Of a stretch of 64,000 nt of DNA, positions 22,480 to 34,131 are shown piece by piece. The notes under the pieces are model-generated. The model made no database searches and was not told the DNA's origin. It worked only from the letters and a program-made list of their open reading frames with translations. The stretch is from Glebionis coronaria (taxonomy: Eukaryota > Streptophyta > Magnoliopsida > Asterales > Asteraceae), in the NCBI GenBank assembly GCA_025667525.1, contig CM046876.1, forward strand, positions 79,951,235-80,015,234, written 5' to 3'. The translations under genes and the position numbers were made by a program. The first letter of the stretch is position 1; each line of letters begins with the position of its first letter.

Positions 22480-25400
22480 TGATGAGACTGTATTTATACA
22501 TAGTCTCATCGTCCAAAATGGGCTTAAAACGCTTAAAATATCGTCAAAATACCCATATATGTGCCTATGTTTGTTCATTGTGTATTTTAGGTATGGATAT
22601 CGTGAATTCACCAAATGATCAAAGGAATCAAGCAATAACGAACACGGGAAACGAAGCCGCACAAAGAACCGGACCCGAATCATGAATTTCTAATCAAGCC
22701 CTTGAAGAATTGAAGGTTGGCAAGTTTGGTCCCTCAACTATTGAAGACTTGTCACAAATGACCCTCCACTATTCATTTGTGCAAGATACATCCTTAAAGT
22801 TTGAAGACTATTCATGATAAGCCCTTGAAGATAACTTAAATTGCAAAAATGGTCCTTATGCAAAGTTTGGAAACACTATGTGCCATATTTGACAAGTGAT
22901 ACAAAGTTTTTACAAAGGAAAGTGAGATTTCTGCTATTTATTACAAACTGAAGATGTGAAGGGAATTGGGGGACTAAATTCGTCCATACATCAAACTTAA
23001 CCCAGCCATTCACCTACTGACACCTCACCTTTACCCACCCAAACCCGTTTATCCTACCCACGACCCAACCAAGCCCACACTTACCCGGCCCAAACCTTTT
23101 AAAACCAGTTTATATTATTAAACACTTTTAAACGTGTTTATTTAATATATAAACTGGCGCTAAACAAACACTATTCACTAATCTTCCCCAATTAAACAGC
23201 CATGAACCCTAATCTCCCCGTTTCTTAATCCCTCCATAATTAACCTCACCCATTTCCAGATTAGTAATTAACCCTCCACTCACCAAAACCCACCTCTCAA
23301 AATCCCCAACCCGTGACTCCAAGTGGCCCCCCCAAGGTCCCCTGCTTCACTACTTTTGGCAAAGAAAGCATCTTACAGCTATCGAACGTTCCAAAACGTT
23401 TTCCTTTGTCCCCAAGGACCAAATGAGCGTCCAGGATCATCCTTCATCCAGCTAGCATCACATGACGCGTTTTTGACCAAAGAATCAAGATTTTTGACCA
23501 AGGGCATGATTGGAAATTCGTATTCTAGGGTTTTCAGTTTTTCTAGTTTCTAGTATGTTCTTACAACTAGTATAAAGAGACCCCTCAACATGTGAGTGGG
23601 CTCTTGTTCCAGTTTTTTCTTGTAAACGTTTTTTATTAATGAATATTTAAAGGCTTTTTAAAATCCATTGCAAGAAAACTCTGAGTTCCTTATTAATGTT
23701 TGTAGTTTAATATTTGCCGTTTGCTTACAAGTGTTGAGTTAATTTCATTTAGAAAAGAAGTTTTGGGTGAAAAGGACACTTAAGCCCCAAACTCCTTTTC
23801 TTATCATAGCTTATAGAGGCTTAGTGGCTTGTTTGGCTGGCAACCAAATAAGCCAGTTGAGCTTGTATAAGCTCTTGTTTTCAGAAAGATTTGGTTTTAA
23901 AAGATTTGTCCCAAAAAAAAAGTTATTTTCAGAAAATTTCAATTGTTTTATCCTTAGCTTTCACCTTAACTGTATTATAAGCTTGGAATAAGCTCTCTTG
24001 ACAAAAGAGCTTATTTGCAGCTTATTATACTTGAATCTCTTTGCTTTGTTTGATTTTGCTTGTGCAGGATACAAGATAATCAAGATTCATTCATCCCATT
24101 TCATTTTTTTTCTCATATTGAAGATATTTGAGACCCCTGGTTCTGTTGTTGAACCTCAGCAGGGGTCCACCACTTCACATAAGCTTCCTCATAAGCTCAC
24201 AAAAAAAGATTGACAAGGAAGGCATCAGCTCTAAACAAGGCTTGAACCCCTTTTCCCTTTTTTGAGATTTATGAGAATTTATGTGATTTCTTTTGTTTAA
24301 ATGCTATATGTTATTTTTCTTGTTTAATTGTGTTTTATTTCAGTTTATTTGCATGATTAGATAGTTAGAAATCAGTTGGATTGATTTTTAGGAGATTTTA
24401 GTGTGTTAATTAGTGCTAGCAGAATTTAAGGGTGTGTTTGGTTTTGCAGATTAGGCTAGGATTTTGTGGAAAATCTTGGCTAAAAATAAATTAGACTCAC
24501 TCTATAGGCAGTAATAGGATATATTAGGTAGATTGCTTCAGGTTTCATAGCTTTTTAAGCTTATTATATGTGCACAATGAGTTTTCATAGGTAAAAATCT
24601 GTTAAGTGCCTTAAATTGCTTGTTTTAGCTTAATTTGCCCTTCATTTTTTGCAATCTGTTAGAATATAGGTCACCATAGGGTTAGGGTTTGTTTGTGAGT
24701 TGTTTGGAAGTGTTGTGTGCTAGTTTACAAGCTTTAAAACTCACCATTGTGCCATCTATATCAGCAATTGCCCCACAGCCCCCTATTTCTATATCAGCAA
24801 CTGATCTTGGTGAATTTTTGTGAATTTCTTGTGCTTGAGTCCTTGTTTTTCTTGTTTGCATAGACTCCCTACACTCCACTGAGTGTAGGGGTGCCAATCT
24901 TGTCCAACAAAAGCAACCAAAGCTCAAGTTATCAAGCAAAAGGTGCCCAGACCCGTTTTTAACACAAGCAGTGGGAACTCCTTTCCCACTGCTAGCACTT
25001 GTGTTCCCACTGCTTTACTAAAAGACAGAAACAATTGAAGTGTCACTATCACAATCTCATTATTTTGTCTTTAGTGGGCATTTTTAGGATTTAGACTTTA
25101 ATTCTTTTTCCAATATTTTTCATTTTTAATTTCTGATTTTTTAGTATAATTTAATTTCCAGTTACTGTTCATTTAGTATTTTTAGGGTTTATTGCTATTT
25201 TTAATTACTTTTTAAATAGGCTGTTTTTGGAATTTAGTGTAAAAAGTTTATATTTTTCAGTTTTAAAATTTTTCCTAGACTTAGAAAAGTAATTTAAGAT
25301 TTTTGGTTTTAAAATTAGTCACTGTTCACTTTTTAATTATTTTTTATAATTAATTTAAGTTAATTAGGGTTTAATTATTAACTAGTTTTGTCTTTTAGTG

Positions 25401-26071
25401 AAAATTTTTACTTTTTTCAAACTTTTTCAATTTTCTACTGTTCATTAGGGTAATTTAGGATTTTTAAAATTGTAAGATTAATTTTGGCATTATTTTATTA
25501 ATTTCTAGGATTATTTTAATTTAAAAATAGTTTTAAGTCATTAAAAAATAGAAAAATAGTTTTTAAAATTTAAGAAAAATAGTTTTTAGTCTTTAAATAA
25601 TATAAGTTAGTTATTAGTTCAATAAATTAATATTTTGGGCATTTTGTTAATTAAATTTAATTTTTGGGCTTTAATTAGCATTAAAAATTGAATATTTAAT
25701 TAATAAAAGGTTTTAAAATATATTTGTTGGATTTTTATTCTTATTTATATTATTTAAGACTTAGTTTAAATCTTTTAATTAATCTTTAGGTTTTAATTTT
25801 AATTTCGTCACGTTTTACGTATTTACGTTCGCGTTTTACGTTAATTCGTCGTAGTTTAATCGTAGCGTAGCTCGTCTTTTATTTTTCTCTCTTTACACCA
25901 AAAACGTCACTAATCCAAACTTGATTTTATATATTTTGGCACACTAATACACACACCTCCTTCGAGAACGAACTTGCATTTATTCGGTTTTACGTTTTTC
26001 CTAAAGCGTAAGACTTAATACTTGCCACTCATACGCGTTTTTCCTAAAACGTGTACGATTTACCTACATCA
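22480..26071 (+). repeat. Z 3' LTR
   Basis: This LTR is nearly identical to 12347-15939, with the same hairpin start and the same ending CCTACATCA. The target-site copy GGCTT follows at 26072-26076. The small number of differences indicates a recent insertion. Confidence 0.92.
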
Positions 26072-26249
26072 GGCTTCGTTTCCCGTGTTCGTTTTTGCTT
26101 GTTTCTTTTGATCTTTTGTTGAATTCACGATGTCTTACCTAAAATACACAATGAACGAACACAAGCATATTTTACTGTATTTTATGACATTTAAACACAT
26201 TTTAAGCCCGATTTGGACGATGAGACTATGTATAATTGCAGTCTCATCA
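26072..26249 (-). repeat. Y 5' LTR, distal start
   Basis: On the minus strand this begins TGATGAGACTGC at 26249. It matches the first 170 bp of the Z LTR, up to the point where Z inserted, and it continues at 12346. The five bases beyond the start are TACAA. Confidence 0.82.
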
Positions 26250-26582
26250 TACAAACTTGATATTTAATGGACCATTCTTGTACAAAGTGATTTTTCAAGG
26301 GTCATTTGTGACAATATGCCAAAGTTGAGGGACCAAACTTGTAATTCCTTCAATCTTCAAGGGTAAAATGGAAATTTCACATCCAGCTTCGGTTCTTTTG
26401 TACGACTTCGTTTTCCATGTTCGGTTTTGCTTGATTGTGTGATTTTTAAGTGGATTCTCGATATCCGTGCCAACAAATACATAAACAAACAATACAAGAG
26501 TATTTGGCACATTTTTGATGATATTTTATCCGTTTTAAGTCCGTTTTGGGGTATGAAAACATGTATAATACGAGTCTCATCG
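26250..26582 (-). repeat. Element V: fragment of an older LTR of the same family
   Basis: On the minus strand from 26582 it begins CGATGAGACTC and keeps blocks found in Y and Z: the TTGTTTATGTATTT stretch, ACCGAACATGGAAAACGAAG and AAGAACCG. It is much more diverged. Y interrupts it at 26249/26250. The continuation would lie beyond the left edge of the window. Confidence 0.65.
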
Positions 26583-26640
26583 AATATAATATTTTAATAT
26601 AAAAGAGAAGTAAGTGTTATATACTGAATACTGCATGTAC
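26583..26640. other. Spacer between the two TE stacks
   Basis: Fifty-eight bases separate V's LTR start from the LINE target-site duplication. This short AT-rich piece continues at 52739 if the LINE unit is removed. Confidence 0.6.
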
Positions 26641-27574
26641 CATGTATGTGCGCACATGTTTTTTTGGGTAAATGGTAAATGACCCCGATAAAATATATTA
26701 ATCACCCAAAACCGGTAAGTACAATGGAATTCGGCAGAAGTACTGTATTAACCTCAATCCATAGCTTGAACTACAAGATTATATGACATGCCATACAATC
26801 ATCTATTACATATGCAATGACACCGATTGGGAAAAACCACCTAACGCAACATAAACAAAAAATAACCTCCATCATAGATTAAGCAAGATAGAATCGGACA
26901 GCTTCCAATTCTGAATCAAACGACCAATGCTTTGAGACTTTTTCCAACAACATGTCATAAGCTTGAGACGAACAGAGTGTTTGATAGCATCAACCACTTG
27001 CTTAACCAATCTATCCTCCTTCCGAAATATGTGATTATTACGCTCCTTCCATATAACAGAAGATGCTGCAGCTAAAACAAGCTTAGCAATTACACTTCGA
27101 GACGACTTCAGGTGAGCAAAGGGAAGAATATCAGTTATAATAGAGTTAATCAACGAGGTAGTATTAGGAAGACCTACCAAAATCTTCAAATCATCCCACA
27201 CCTGCGTAGCAAATGAACAATCAAAAAATAAATGTTCATGAGAATCGGGCTCATGCTGGCATAGGGGACACACCAAATCCGAATCTTCTACATGATCCCA
27301 AGCTTTCATACGATCATGAGTTTTGAGCCGCCTCTGAACAACTAGCCACATATGAAAGGCATGTCGGGGAATACAACTTGTAAACCAAACTATGTGGAAC
27401 CATGGAACCTGGTCACCCCTTGGACGTAAAACATTCCAAACCACTGAGGTAGAAAATGTTTTGGCATTGCCATCATGATCACGCCACTCTAAATTATTTG
27501 ATTGATCCGATAGCAAAGGGACCAGAATGGCACCTAACGATGGATAGTTTTGTAGCCATTCAGCAGGCCACGAA
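26641..27574 (-). mobile_element. LINE 3' fragment, downstream part
   Basis: The minus strand encodes a 247-codon frame (27615-26872) that enters from the inserted LTR and is LINE-derived up to 27574. It carries the zf-RVT (reverse-transcriptase zinc-binding) region of plant LINEs: WNVLRPRG, WFTSCIPRHAFHMWL, the cysteine/histidine set CPLCQHEPDSHEHLFFDC, then VIWKERNNHIF. After the stop there is about 200 bp of 3' UTR and a short poly(A) tract (T-run at 26659-26665, plus strand). A 20-bp direct repeat lies at 26641-26660 and 52719-52738 with one mismatch. This marks a 5'-truncated LINE inserted by target-primed reverse transcription. The upstream part is at 52505-52718. Confidence 0.82.
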
Positions 27575-29864
27575 TGTAAAACCTGCTTTAATAATTCTAA
27601 GATCATTAAATGCACGAAATTACCGTTAAATTTACAATTTATAATTAATTAATATACGATATGTATCACAAACATTTAATATGAACATTATGTATATTAA
27701 TTAATTATCATAAGTATTATGTACTTAAACATGAATATTAATATACGATAAGTATGTACGTATGGTATTAAGAAAACGCTCAAGAAATAAAACACGATTA
27801 ATAAACAGGAATGTACACGATAAATATTAAACAAGAAAAACAAACACCAAAAGTGTAAAGGTTGTTTGCTGGCGTCGGTTTAGAGAGAAAGGGAAGGGAA
27901 CCGGCATTGGCCCATACCCATTAACTAGTTATTAGTTTAATAAAACTACAGGGGAATTTTATTAAACACTTTTACAAGAAATCAAAACCCTAAAACTCCC
28001 TTTCTCCATCTCTTTTGCCGCGGCACCCATAGAACACCAATGAGGAATTCGTTTTGATTTTGTTATTGATAGGGTAACGCATTCGTGTTCATTCCTTTTT
28101 AATCTACGTATTGGTATCCCTCAAATCCTTTTCTTCTTTTATTTTAATTATGTTATGATTAAGATTTATTAAAAATAAATAAGAAAACAGGTAATTAAGT
28201 TAGATCTATCAAGAATAAAACAAAAGGGGTTTTGTGGGGGTGTTTGTCTCGATCGCACGCAAACCGAGACCATCAAGGTCTCGGTGGTGTTGACGTCAAG
28301 TAGCCGCAACCCCTCAATGAGGGTCGGTATTGGTTATGAACTACCAGCCACAGCCTTAGGCTGGCGGTGGTGGTGGTGTGGATGGCATCCACAAGGACCA
28401 AGACCCCGCAGCGGGTATCTTGGCCTAGCGGTGGGAACCGAGACCCACTAAGGGGTGCTCGGTGGGTACATAACGCATGCAGGGGGACCCCAGCGAGGGT
28501 TGGGGGTGCTTGGTTCGATGCAGCAGCGAGCCAAGAGTCGTAGGCTCTCGATGAGCTGTTATGGCTCGATGGTCGGGTCTCGGGTCGGGGGGCTCGGAAA
28601 CTTAACTTTTTCAGAAACACGTAATTAAACCAACATGTATAATAATTTTATATTTTTATTAAATTAATCTAGTTATTAACTAATTTTTGGTTTAATTAAA
28701 ATAAAACTTATGATATGTTTATTTAATTAAAACTATGATAAAATATATAGGTACATTTAATTAAATAAACTTAGGCTTATAATAATTAATTATTTAATTA
28801 TTCATGAACATGGATTTAATTAATTAAAACTTAGGTTAATTAATTAATATCTTTTTATGGTAAAGTTTAATAACATGTATTATGTAATATTATTAATTAA
28901 TAATAAACTTATAATAACATGACATGATATTATTAATTAATAATAAGTTAAGTATTAATTAATTATTAAACTTTATAATATAATAATACATGATATAAAA
29001 TATGAACATAATTAATTATGGAATTATATTATTTATGCTAACATGATAAACATGGAAATATACTAAATATGGTAACATGCTATTTATGGTAATCCGTTAA
29101 ATTGGTAACATACTATTTATAAAAACATGCAAAATATGGAAACTTTCTATTTTTGGAAACTTACTAATTATGGAAAATTTCTATTTTTGAAACTTACTAT
29201 TTAAGAAAACTTACTATTTTTGGGAAGTTACTATATATGGAAACCTACTACTTTTGGAAAGTTACTATATATAGAAACCTGCTATTGTTAGAAAGTTACT
29301 CATTATGTTATAACAAGTATAATAACACGTAAAATATGAAACACATGAATGTAAAACACATGAAACTATAAGAAATACATGATTAAAAACATGAAATATT
29401 TAGACAAGACAAGAACAAGTATAATAAGTATGAACACGTCAAGTAAAACCAAATAACAAGTATTTTAAGGAAGATCGACTCTTATTCATGTCCCTTCATT
29501 ATGTAGCTATTGTGAACTCGGAGTGATCGTCTACGTTATTTTTGTCTTCATTTACTGGACATAAGGTACGGATAATCCGTCCTTCAGTAAGGACATCTTT
29601 CTTCCTATATTAGAATTCTCCGTTTGCAGCCATCTGTTTTCCCTAGTAGTTTAAGTGTCTTATACACATCAGTATATGTATGATTATTTTAGATTGCCTG
29701 AGCTATATACATGCATGCCAGTTTCACCTATTTATAGGGGTTCCATAACCATAGCACTGGAGGCACCGGGTTATGACTCTTCTGTGGTGAGAGTGATTGC
29801 TCGCAGCGTCCCTTTATAGTTTTGGCAAGTATTATTGTTATCATGTGGGGCGAATGGGTGCATC
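27575..29864 (+). repeat. Solo LTR (Tekay-like), left part
   Basis: It begins TGTAAAACCTGC right after ACGAA (27570-27574). The other end, GGGGTGCTACA, is at 52504 and is followed by ACGAA (52505-52509). With T1 removed the parts make about 2.98 kb, matching the 3.02-kb T2 LTR in several blocks. No internal region or second LTR is present, so it is a solo LTR left by recombination. It contains a GC-rich island at 28250-28600, with an inverted repeat at 28263-28285, and a degenerate version of the T2 17-bp tandem repeat near 29060-29290. Confidence 0.85.
28263..28285 (+). other. Inverted repeat in solo LTR GC-rich island
   Basis: The arms ACCGAGACC and GGTCTCGGT flank a 5-nt loop. Similar inverted repeats occur in the T2 LTRs and in the LTR at the right end of the window. 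Confidence 0.6.
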
Positions 29865-31031
29865 TGTAAAACCAGTAAAAATAAGGTCATAATTTAATTC
29901 TAGTTTCAATTATTTTGAAGTATTTTATAACGTTAAATATTATTATGTTTAACGGTTTAAGTTAAAACCGATATTAAATATTATATTTTAATATTTTGAC
30001 GAGCAACGAGGACTACTAGTGATCGCGATACCGACGGATGCCAAAAATTTTATATTTTATTATCGATAGTTTTGATATTTAATACTTTCGACGATATCGT
30101 TTCAATTACGTATCGAGTCGTTATATTATTATTTTTCGTGTGCGTTTAAACTTTTAAAAAGTACAATCTAACATTTTCAGGTAGTGAAATATTTTCTCGT
30201 ATAATATTTTGAAACTTATTTTTGTGTTGGTTGACGAACTCACAATTTACGGATTTAAATTTGGGCTTACGTGCATAATTTAGCGTCCCTTACGACTAAA
30301 CCGGAAACCTTAGGATTACGTATTTACGTTTTTGAACTCCGTTTTTGATGAGACAATTTTTATTGGATTCGTTTTGTGACGTTGATTCATAATTTATAAA
30401 AACGTTTTTCGTGAAACGACCCGAGGGCACGCAAATCGAGAAAACTAGAATCGAGGAATACCCGTAAACTAGTGAGATGGGATAAAATACATTGTCCCAC
30501 CCCACTAGCTAGCATGGATGGCACCAACATGACACCACAACTATATGTGGCATCATGTTAGCTAAGTGTTTACAAGTGTAAACAAAGCTTACACCTTAAG
30601 CTACTCTTTTCCACTTACTAGCTAAAACCATCAACTAACTCATTTCCATCTTTCCATACATGCAAAACCAACATCAAAACTCTCTCAACACCTCCACCTT
30701 GCCATCCACTTTTAAGCTACAAACACCTCTTTGATCTTTTCTAGCCATGAAATACATGTTATCTAGCTCTATCATGGAGTTATCTTGAAGCCTTGATCAT
30801 TTGGTGGCCATATTAACAACATAGGAGGTGATTTGCTTGTGTCTTAGGGTTGATTTCTCAACTATTTTTCTTGGTGTTTGATGATCTTGGAGTTACTTGT
30901 GGTGTTCATCAAGTTCTTGTCTTCCAAAAACAAGAAATACACTTGGTTGGTAAAGAAGATCATCCTCTCCATTCTCTCTTGTTATTTTTGTAAAGAACAA
31001 ATGTATTTTATTTATTATTGTATATGTATAT
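29865..31031 (+). repeat. T1 5' LTR, first part
   Basis: It begins TGTAAAACCAG after the GCATC target copy and matches 48542-49709 of the 3' LTR nearly base for base. It ends in TATAT, the sequence duplicated by the T2 insertion. Confidence 0.9.
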
Positions 31032-31355
31032 TGTAACACCCCATTTTGGAAATGGAATATTACGCATATCATGGCGTGTCATCAAAGCATACAAGGATAA
31101 ATGTCTAAGCATTATTCAACCATAAAAGGGAAATACCGGAAACAAACATCGGTATCCCAAAGTAAAGCTCATCACACACAAACATAAATATTGTAAAAGG
31201 AAGGACGAAACAATGTCCAAAGCAACTGTATCAAAGTAAAGGAAATGCATAAAGTAAAGAAAGACAGTAAAGCTTCCAATCCATATGCACCTACGTTTGA
31301 GATCTACGAGCGTCCCTGAGTACCTGCCGTTTTGGGAACATGAAAAGGAAGACGG

Positions 31356-31372
31356 CTGAGCAAGACGCTCAG
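31356..31372 (-). other. Short hairpin in T2 3' LTR
   Basis: CTGAGC, a 5-nt loop and GCTCAG form a perfect inverted repeat about 324 nt before the LTR 3' end. Its copy in the 5' LTR is at 39708-39724. Confidence 0.55.
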
Positions 31373-32280
31373 TGCACGGATGTACAATAAAGCATGATAT
31401 AGGATAAGCATGTAACATATAACAGCGGAAGACTAAGTACTGAGTAAACTGGTTAAGTATCATGAAAACTGGTTTTATAGTTCGAAAAGCCTTATGTTTA
31501 ACCTGTGAAAACTGTTTTAACATATATATACCATAGCCCATATAGGTCATGAAAAGGTCACGTGCATGAATACTTGGAGGGGTGACCTCATCATGCTGAT
31601 TAGAGGGGATGCCTCTAATCAATATACTGGTTTGGGTAGGAGGGATCAGCTCCTTGTGAAGGGTGCAAGGCACACACCACATTCACCATGATAAACTGAA
31701 TAAAACATGTAACTAGGATGCACCCATACGCCCCGACTGATATAATAATATGGCCAAACTGAAAAGGGACGCCACGAGCAATCACTCCGCCGTGGGGAAG
31801 TCATAACATCGGTGCCTCCAATGCTATGGTTATGGTACCTCCATAACTAGGTGAAACTGGTCATGCTTGTATATGGCTATAGTTTATGCTAAATTAACAT
31901 AAGCAGTTCAAAACAATAAAACAAATGCTGGGGAAAACAGTTGGCTGCATACGGGGAAATCCTAATAAGGAAGGAATGTCCATACTGAAAGGACGGGAAT
32001 CCGTACCTCAAGTCCAGTGAAATGAACGGAAGAAATACTCCTACTTCTGGATCACTAACGCTACATGAATACACACGTGTATAAGTATCGATTCACTGAT
32101 TACGTACTGGGTTCTGTGTCTTGTTATAGCTGATTTGGTATGTTTTAGGTCATGGTTCACTGTTTAAAGCCTTAAACTGTGTTTATCTTGTATTTCTGGT
32201 TTATCTGATTAAGTATTACTGGTGTTTCATGTATTAATATACTTACTGTATAATAATAAGTAACTTTCCAAAAATAGCAG

Positions 32281-32433
32281 GTTTCCAAAAATAGAAAGTT
32301 TCCAAAAATAGAAAGTTTCCAAAAATAGAAAGTTACCAAAAATAGAAAGTTTCCAAAAATAGAAAGTTTCCAAAAATAGAAAGTTTCCAAAAATAGAAAG
32401 TTTCCAAAAATAGAAAGTTTCAAAAAATAGAAT
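32281..32433 (-). repeat. 17-bp tandem repeat array in T2 3' LTR
   Basis: Nine head-to-tail units of GTTTCCAAAAATAGAAA (plus-strand reading), with one or two changed bases in units four and nine and diverged units on both sides. The array gives an artificial periodic frame on the minus strand. It sits within the LTR and could act as a promoter repeat. Confidence 0.9.
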
Positions 32434-33164
32434 TTACTGCCTAAAATAGATTAGTTTCTAAAAACAGAAAGTTTCCAAAAATAGATCAGCTGCCTTAATT
32501 AAATAAGTTTCCATATATAGAAGGTTTCCATAATTAGATTAGCTGCCTGAAATAGATTGATTTCCATATATAGAAGGTTTCCATAATTAGATTAGTTGCC
32601 TTATTTAATTAAGTTTCTATAAATAGAAGTTTCCATAATTAGAATTAAGCTGATTTCATAAGCTAACATATAAGTCTAAGTGTCATAAGCTTACTACTTA
32701 AGTCATATGATATAGTGTATAGTTTAATTATTATTTCATGTATTTTAATTAAACTATAGGTTAAGCATTTTAATTAAAGTGTAACATGTATTAATTAAAA
32801 TGAAATGAAATACTTAGGTTAAAATGTGTATTATTATTAATAATAATATAACCTAAGTCATGTCTAAATTAATTAATTATAGGCATGTTTTAATAATTAA
32901 TTAATTACAACTTATAACATAAAATACTTAGGTTAATTTAATGTCATGATAAACTAATAATTAAAATAACCTAAGTCATGATTTAATTAATATTTCATGT
33001 TATTAATTAATTATATCCTAAGTTCATGATTCATAAAAATTACATGTAACATAGATCATGATTTTAACCAACGAACCATGAACCGGGTATGAATTCGACA
33101 CCGTACCCCGGGCCAAACCCGGGGCACACGTGTCCCCTTGCTGCCGTGGGTCCCACATGAGCCA

Positions 33165-33188
33165 ACCAAGACCAATTGTGGTCTTGGT
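33165..33188 (-). other. Inverted repeat in T2 LTR GC-rich island
   Basis: ACCAAGACCA, loop ATTG, TGGTCTTGGT. The copy in the 5' LTR is at 41517-41540. It corresponds in position to the ACCGAGACC repeats of the solo LTR and the right-end LTR. Confidence 0.6.
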
Positions 33189-34054
33189 GGTGGCGGCAAT
33201 AGCAAACCAAACCCCCCTCGGGTTTGTTTTGCTAGGCGGCTAGAAACAAACACCCCTTTAAATCATTCCTTGATTTTATTTAATACCAAAACATGTTAGA
33301 TCAATGATTAATTATCTTGTTTTCATAAGAAAAATAATAACATGTTCATGAAAATAATCAAAGATCAAAAGAATTAAAGAGAATTAAAAAGAAGGGTTAG
33401 AAAGGTATACCGCTATGTAGCTTGGAAAAAGGATGAACAAACACGTACTCTAACACTTGTTTTTAAGATCAAAATCAATCAAACACCCACTTATGGTGGT
33501 GTAAGGGTGGCGGCACAATAAGGAGAAAAAGGAGAGGAGAAAACTCTTTTTAGGGTTTTATGTTTATTTCTTGAAAAATGAAAATGAAAACATGTTTTTA
33601 CTTTTACCCCCCTTAACTTGAAAAGTCCATGGGCTAAGCCCATTTCATGCATGTGTGTCGTGGGTATGGGGGCCCCACATGGGGTACCCGTACCTTTCTC
33701 GTGTCCCGATGTTTCGTGTTCGTTCGTGGTTAAACGTGCTCGTGTTTAACGTGTTTCTGTTTCTTTTAACGTGTCGTTTATCGTAAACTTAACGCTCGTA
33801 AATATATTATAAGTATTTACGTAATTATTTTAGTTAGTATATTAAATGGTGTTCATGATTTAATTATGTTCACGTGATATATTATTAACTGTTTATCATG
33901 GGGTCGTACGTAATCGATACTTGTCATGACATACACGTATGCACTTGCTTGATTATTAGCACATGAATGTGATCAATACTACATGAGGTAAGTTTTAATC
34001 TAGAACGTACGATCTTAAGGGCACTATTCATGGTAAAAGCATGCGGGTTTTACA

Positions 34055-34072
34055 ATTCTTCCCCCCTAAAAA
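34055..34072 (-). promoter_or_regulatory. T2 polypurine tract
   Basis: On the minus strand a run with six G (TTTTTAGGGGGGAAGAAT) lies directly before the LTR start. Confidence 0.8.
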
Positions 34073-34131
34073 GAATAATTCGTCCCCGAATTATAGATAA
34101 AGTAAGCTGAAAAGAAGTGACATACCCGAAC

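Larger units (their letters stand above)
12347..26071 (+). mobile_element. Element Z: complete non-autonomous LTR retrotransposon with gag-protease and an acidic ORF
   Basis: This 13.7-kb insertion is complete. GGCTT flanks it on both sides (12342-12346 and 26072-26076). The LTRs are 3593 and 3592 bp; I count about five substitutions and one homopolymer indel between them. Their ends are TGATG and CATCA. A tRNA-Asp type primer site follows the 5' LTR and a polypurine tract precedes the 3' LTR. The interior has one long frame covering Gag, aspartic protease and an acidic region of unknown function. No reverse transcriptase, RNase H or integrase motif is visible in any frame, so enzymes from another element would be needed. 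The lineage is Athila/Tat by gag and primer site. Confidence 0.9.
31032..34054 (-). repeat. T2 3' LTR
   Basis: In sense orientation it begins TGTAAAACCCGCATGC at 34054 and ends GGGGTGTTACA at 31032. It contains the inverted repeat of 33165-33188, the 17-bp tandem array of 32281-32433 and the small hairpin of 31356-31372. The same features recur 8352 bp further right in the 5' LTR. Confidence 0.93.

Noticed and set aside
31116..31682. 188-codon minus-strand ORF in the T2 LTR, repeated at 39468-40034
   Set aside because: It exists twice only because the LTR is duplicated. The matching regions in the solo LTR and right-end LTR are not open, and no protein motif is seen.
32172..32423. Periodic ORF with repeated FGNFLFL-like words
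   Set aside because: It is a translation of the 17-bp tandem array, not a protein.
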